A DNA stretch of 47,850 nucleotides from Candidatus Propionivibrio dominans (GTDB taxonomy: Bacteria; Pseudomonadota; Gammaproteobacteria; Burkholderiales; Rhodocyclaceae): the NCBI GenBank assembly GCA_016709335.1, contig JADJNC010000065.1, positions 1 through 47,850 on the forward strand, given 5' to 3'. This document shows, one piece after another, positions 43,691 to 47,850 of the stretch. The notes beneath the pieces are model-generated. The model had not been told where the DNA came from, made no database searches, and worked only from the letters and a program-made list of their open reading frames with translations. Positions within the stretch are counted from its first letter, which is position 1. Every line of letters starts with the position of its first letter. The position numbers and the translations under genes were made by a program.

Positions 43691-45132
43691 TCATTGTTGT
43701 AAGGTCGAGAAATGCACCGCGCCTTGATCCCATGCCAGATCATTGATTTGACCTACCGACAGGAGGCAGTAAACGTGGGGATTGGCTGGCTTTACAACAT
43801 TTAGTTGTGACGTCAGGTCCACGAGGTAGTCAAACAATTGACGCATACGCACACTTAAAGCATCGGCTTCATCTCTTGCCAGGGTTTTGGCGCGAACTTC
43901 CTTTCTTTGCAGATGCTGTGCAGCACTGGTCAGGTCACCTATCAGTGTGCCTGGCGGTAATTTAGCTGGTTTCGATGCTTCACCGAACTGACGCTCCAAC
44001 TGGTCAGCACTGATGGTCGGGAAAGTTGATGCAGCCCTCATCGACGTTTCAGATAAATCCAGGGCCTTTGAGGCTATTTGACTGTCGCTTTCCTTGGCAC
44101 TGGCGAGGATCTCGTCGCCATGCTGCTTGAAAAGTTCAATATCAGCAGTCAGACTCGATTCAAAGTCAATCAATAAACCTGGCTGGGGCACGGCTCCGCT
44201 ACCGGAAGTGCCGCCCAGGTGGAGGGGAGTTAACGCCGTGGAAGCCGGCAGGGATGACGATGATGACAGCGTCGCCTCTCTTGTCGCAGGAATGCGGATT
44301 ATCGGCAGGGGCGCAAGTCCGCGTAGATCTGCGATCAAATGTTCTGCGCTTTGGTAGCGTTCGTCCGGGGTTTTCTCCAATAGACGGCAGATGATTGTTT
44401 CAAGGCCGGCAGGCAGGCCGGGCTTGACCATCGACGGTCGTTCAGGAGGATCGGCAACGATTTCCTTCATCATTTCGTGAATCCTGCCACCTTTGCGCCC
44501 GAATGCCGGTTGGCTGGTTGCCATTTCATAGAGTATGGTACCGAGCGCGTAAAGATCTGTACGCGCGTCAGTGTTTTGCCCCTTGATTTGTTCCGGCGCA
44601 ACGAAGCGAGCCGAATATAGAATTAGCCCGATGCGTGAGATTGAAGTTTCGGTGAGGCTGGCAACACTGAAGTCGGTGATGCGCACAATTCCATCGTCCC
44701 AGCAAGAGCTTCGAGGGTTTGGGCCGCCATGAATTATTCCTTGGGGCATGCGCATGAGCCAGTCCTGCCGCCGTCTGGATGGCTATATCGATGGCCTGCT
44801 CGGCTGAAACCGGGCAATCACCCAGCAACATTTCAACCGAACGGCCAACGACATATTCGGTGACCACGAAGTAGGAGTCGTTACTTTCACCTACGTCAAG
44901 CATGGCAGCGATATTCGGGTGATGCAGTTTTTACTAAAACACGAGCGTCTTCAAAGAAGCGAAGAAGAAAGTCTGCTTTCTGCTGCTGGGAAGATTCGCA
45001 TCGAAAACTCTGAGAACCACATCGCGTTCATTAACCGGGTCATTAACGCGAAAAACCGTACCGGAGGCTCTGTGACTGAGATCTTCAAGTATCGTATAGC
45101 GACTGATTTTTTCGGTTTCTGGTTAAAACCAT
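43691..45132 (-). pseudogene. Ser/Thr protein kinase-like gene, multiple frameshifts
   Basis: Kinase pieces appear in order but in different frames: RYTILEDLSHRASGTVFRV (N-lobe), then LHHPNIAAMLDVGESNDSYF and the helix with AAGLAHAHA, then GIIHGG, then VRITDFSVASLTET, RFVAPEQIKGQNTDARTDLY and LLEKTPDERYQSAEHLIAD. Frame changes fall near 44988, in T5 at 44928-44932, in G4 at 44743-44746, in G3 at 44721-44723 and near 44695-44701. The catalytic loop is HGG rather than HRD and the DFG motif reads DFS, so even the repaired protein would be an atypical or inactive kinase. The C-terminal 190 residues match nothing I know. Confidence 0.75.
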
Positions 45133-45254
45133 GGTGCTTGCTGGAGTCAATTTGTGAAATATCAACCTGAAGCTTACTCGTATATTGCGTTAATTACTTT
45201 ACGGGCATCCCTTTGTTTTCTTGCGAATTGCGTCATTTTCCCGAGCTGACTAGA

Positions 45255-47326
45255 TCATGGCCTGACACGGCGCACACCTCCGGTCTGCAGCTTGTTTTCG
45301 CCATGATGATGGTTAAGTCGCGCCAAAAGCCGGGTACATTCCCTGAGTTTTGCAGTTGCTCCGGTTTTGCCGGTGCCGTAGTGCAGGTCTGCGAAATGGC
45401 GGGCCGCTTTACTCGTCAGGGCGCCAAAGTTCGGGTCGCTCGTGCGCCACGCGCAAGGCAAAATCGAGCGGCCCCTCCCACGCTGCACGCGTGATTCCCA
45501 ACTGGTAAGCCGCTTGCAGAAGCGTTGCCAGGCGCGCTGAGCGGGAGCTGTCGTGGTGCGCTGATGGAGCGTCCACCAGGTGACGAGCAGCAGCGCGATG
45601 CTGCAAAGCGTCGCCAGTGCCGCCGTCATGCTGCGCCAGTCCGGTTCGCTCAGCCCGAGCCTGGAAAGCACCTCGCGCTGGCGTTGCGGGTTGTAGCCGA
45701 GCACCCACTGGTTCCAGGTATTGTTTGCGGCGTCCCAGCGATTGCGCAGGTCGCGCAGCAGCTCGCTGTCGATGCGCACCAGCGCCGGCAAGAGATCGCC
45801 TGCGGGCAGCGCGGCTTCGATGCCGACTTCGATGCGCGAGGGGGCGACCGCCGCCGTCGGGTCGACGCGAACCCAGCTCTTTGTCGGCCAGCCAGATCTC
45901 GGCCAGGCGTGGGGCGTCGGACTGGCGAACGGTGAGGTAGCGGTCGACCGGGTTGAGTTCGCGCCCCTGATAGCCGGCCACTACACGGGCAGGCACGCCG
46001 GCGGCGCGCATCAGGACGACGTAGGCCGAGGCGAAGTCACGCAGAATCCGCGCCGCGTGCCGAAGAGGAAGTCATCGACGGCGTTCTGGCCGAGCAGTGG
46101 CGGTCGCAAGGTGTAGAAGAAGGCTTCTTGTCGGAAGAAGAGCAGTGCGGCGCCGGAGATCAGTTCGGGTTTCTTGAACTTTTCCCTCCATGCTTCAGCC
46201 AGTTCGCGGCTGCGTTGATTGAGTCCGGGCGGCAGGCGCAGCGCCTGTTGCAACATGGCCGGGATTTCCTGCCGGTTGGCTACGAAGTCGAGAGACGAGG
46301 TCAGGGCAAAACGCGCCCGGCTGAGTACCGGCTCTCTGGCCAGCGTTTCAAGCGTTGGCGAGAGGGTCGGCGCAAGGCCGCTATCGTCCGGCAGCACCAG
46401 CGGAAGATCGAGCGCCAGCAGCCAGCGCTGGTTGTGCGCTTCGAGCGTGGTGACGTAGCTGACCTGCCTGTCGCCGGCTTCGATGAGCGGTGGTCGGCCC
46501 GGCCTTTGTGGGTCGCGCACCCGCGCACGCCAGGTCTGGCCGTCGTAGTCTTCGAACACCGGGCCGCGCCAGTAGAGATCGGATTTTTCAGGAACCTCGC
46601 CGGAAAATCGGACGCGGAAGGCGATCGCGCCGGACTGGATCAGGTTGTTCAGCGAGCCCGGCGACATCTGCTCGGAGAGGCCGGAAAGCCCCGGGAGTGA
46701 GCGTCCTTTGGCAGTCCCCAGAGCGGGCCGGAGACACGCGGGAAGAGCAGGAAGATGATCAGCACGAAGGGGGGCGCCTGCGCCAGCAGCAGGCCGGCGT
46801 AGCACGATGGTGCCCGGCGGCTGGGCGCCGCCATGCACGCGGATGAGCGTCGCCGTGAGTAGGTGGTCGCTGCGAGTAGCCACAAGCCGGTCGGGATGCT
46901 CTGCGAGGATGAAGTAATGCGTGAGCAGCAGGAAGAAGCCGAGCATGACGAGGGCCATGGCGTCGCGCCGGGTGCGCATCTCCATCGGCTTGGGGCGCCA
47001 TGAAGAAGAAGAGCAGCAGGGCGACGCCCGCCTCCTTGCCGATCAGGTGCGGAACTGCCAGCCGATTCCCGCAACGCCGACGAATACCAGCACCGCCAGC
47101 AGCCAGCGCGAGGGCAGGCGGGCGTTCCGATGCCTACAGCCCGAGGCGCCAGAGCAGCACGCTGCCGCCGAGCAGCGACAGCCACAGGGGGAGATGGAGA
47201 ACGTGCGGAGCCGCGGTGGCCACGGCCACCGCCAGCAGCCAGGGATGGCGCCGTATTCCGGAAGACTACCTGTGGTTTGGCGGGCTTCGATTTGCCGCCA
47301 AGCCACGCCATGAGCCTCGCAGGCAT
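45255..47326 (-). pseudogene. TgpA-type transglutaminase membrane protein, multiple frameshifts
   Basis: About 690 codons in total, the expected length of TgpA (DUF3488-transglutaminase-DUF4129), but spread over several frames. In order: start MPARLMAWLGGKSKPAKPQ (47326), helices WLLAVAVATA, ARLPSRWLLAVLVFVGVAG and MALVMLGFFLLLTHYF, the periplasmic YWRGPVFEDYDGQTWRARVR, the Cys motif GFC (about 46040), VVLMRAAGVPARVVAGYQGR, and AEIWLADK. The His (DAHAW) and Asp (VRVDPT) of the catalytic triad appear only if single-base changes in C and G runs are repaired. The usual MoxR and DUF58 partners are absent, and a toxin-antitoxin pair lies upstream instead. Confidence 0.75.
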
Positions 47327-47523
47327 GCCGGTTTCCTTCCTTCGACCTCTGCTGCAATCACAATCCATTTGACCAGGCCACCAGACTGGGGACGACCGCA
47401 AGCGCAAGTGGCCCGGTTGAAAATGACGACGTCCAACGTTTGAAATCACAGGCACTACGCGGCTTCATCGCGCAGCATCCGTTGAATGATGACTTCGATC
47501 ACGTGGGTGAACGAGGCAATGGC

Positions 47524-47799
47524 TTACGCCGGAGAATGATTTTTGAGCCACTCGCGCAAAGCGGCATCCACGCGGGTTTGCCAGCCCTCGCCACTTTCGC
47601 GGAATTGCTCAACCACTTCTCGCGACAAGCGGATCGTGATGCGTTCTTTGGTCGGTGCCTTCTGAGGGCCGCGCACGCCGAGTTTCTTTCTAAGGGACAG
47701 TGGCAATACTTCAGCGGCCGGCTTGAATTTCGCCATATCGACTGAGGTCAGTTCGCGGACATCGCCGTCAGTGTCAATCAATGGTTTGCGGCTTGCCAT
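47524..47799 (-). CDS. brnA: BrnA family antitoxin
   Basis: A 91-residue protein with a disordered first half and a ribbon-helix-helix end (KERITIRLSREVVEQFRESG, then GWQTRVDAALREWL). This is the BrnA antitoxin signature; it binds DNA and neutralises the BrnT RNase. It starts 26 bases before the end of the BrnT frame. The pair is likely autoregulated. Confidence 0.88.
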   Translation of the reverse strand: MASRKPLIDTDGDVRELTSVDMAKFKPAAEVLPLSLRKKLGVRGPQKAPTKERITIRLSREVVEQFRESGEGWQTRVDAALREWLKNHSPA

Positions 47800-47850
47800 G
47801 TCTATGTGCCTCTCTCGTATTTGCTTTACGGAAACTGATTACCCGAATGC
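47774..47850 (-). CDS. brnT: BrnT family toxin, C-terminal part
   Basis: The last 25 codons of a gene that runs off the window edge: IRVISFRKANTREAHRHG and then a TGA at 47774-47776. IRxISxRxAxxxE is the conserved C-terminal motif of BrnT ribonucleases. It overlaps the brnA start, the normal order for this toxin-antitoxin system. Confidence 0.75.
   Translation of the reverse strand, partial: IRVISFRKANTREAHRHGKPQTID

Overview
The window looks like a chromosomal segment of a betaproteobacterium, most likely of the Rhodocyclales (Azonexus/Dechloromonas/Accumulibacter-like). I infer this from the gene content and order: dnaX-ybaB-recR, petABC followed by sspA-sspB, sdhCDABE-gltA-sucAB-lpd with mdh next door, an NnrS protein, a PEP-CTERM protein and GC-rich coding style. 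No rRNA or complete tRNA gene was seen.

Layout. 1-3.3 kb: an IS21-type insertion sequence with istA/istB and two small, tightly overlapping accessory genes upstream. 3.3-4.7 kb: a gene-poor stretch with a dispersed repeat, then a Phd-like/PIN toxin-antitoxin pair. 4.7-8 kb: a chromate-type transporter, a cyclic-nucleotide-binding protein and an AI-2E-family permease. 8-10.7 kb: the DNA metabolism block dnaX-ybaB-recR. 10.7-14.3 kb: the cytochrome bc1 operon, in which cytochrome b and c1 form one open frame with about two helices of b and the signal peptide of c1 missing, then sspA and sspB. 14.3-18.2 kb: a small ORF plus ybiB behind a good sigma-54 promoter match, then TerC, CNNM/CorC and DUF2721-type membrane proteins. 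18.4-24.7 kb: SulP transporter, nnrS with a start-less reading frame behind it, rluA, a dienoyl-CoA-isomerase-like crotonase, an AEC permease and a frameshifted folE. 24.9-28.5 kb: nitronate monooxygenase-like protein, an RRM RNA-binding protein, rlmJ and a MazG-like pyrophosphohydrolase. 28.6-41.5 kb: a TCA-cycle region, with mdh divergent from a GntR regulator, then sdhCDAB-sdhE-gltA, a strong terminator, and sucA-sucB-lpd. 41.6-47.85 kb: an accessory end with a PEP-CTERM protein, the 3' end of a group II intron, a repeat element, heavily frame-disrupted Ser/Thr kinase-like and TgpA-like transglutaminase genes, and a BrnT-BrnA toxin-antitoxin pair cut by the window edge.

How the genes work together: the central part supplies respiratory and TCA-cycle enzymes (succinate dehydrogenase feeding quinol to the bc1 complex, citrate synthase, 2-oxoglutarate dehydrogenase, malate dehydrogenase). 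A perfect 16-bp palindrome between mdh and the GntR gene suggests local control of this set.

A theme of the window is frame damage at short homopolymers (folE, lpd, kinase, tgpA) and near start codons (sucA, the frame behind nnrS). Several of these look like single-base indels, so a mix of sequencing error and true decay must be separated before biology is read into any one of them. The bc1 fusion differs in kind: it needs a deletion of several hundred bases that happens to stay in frame.
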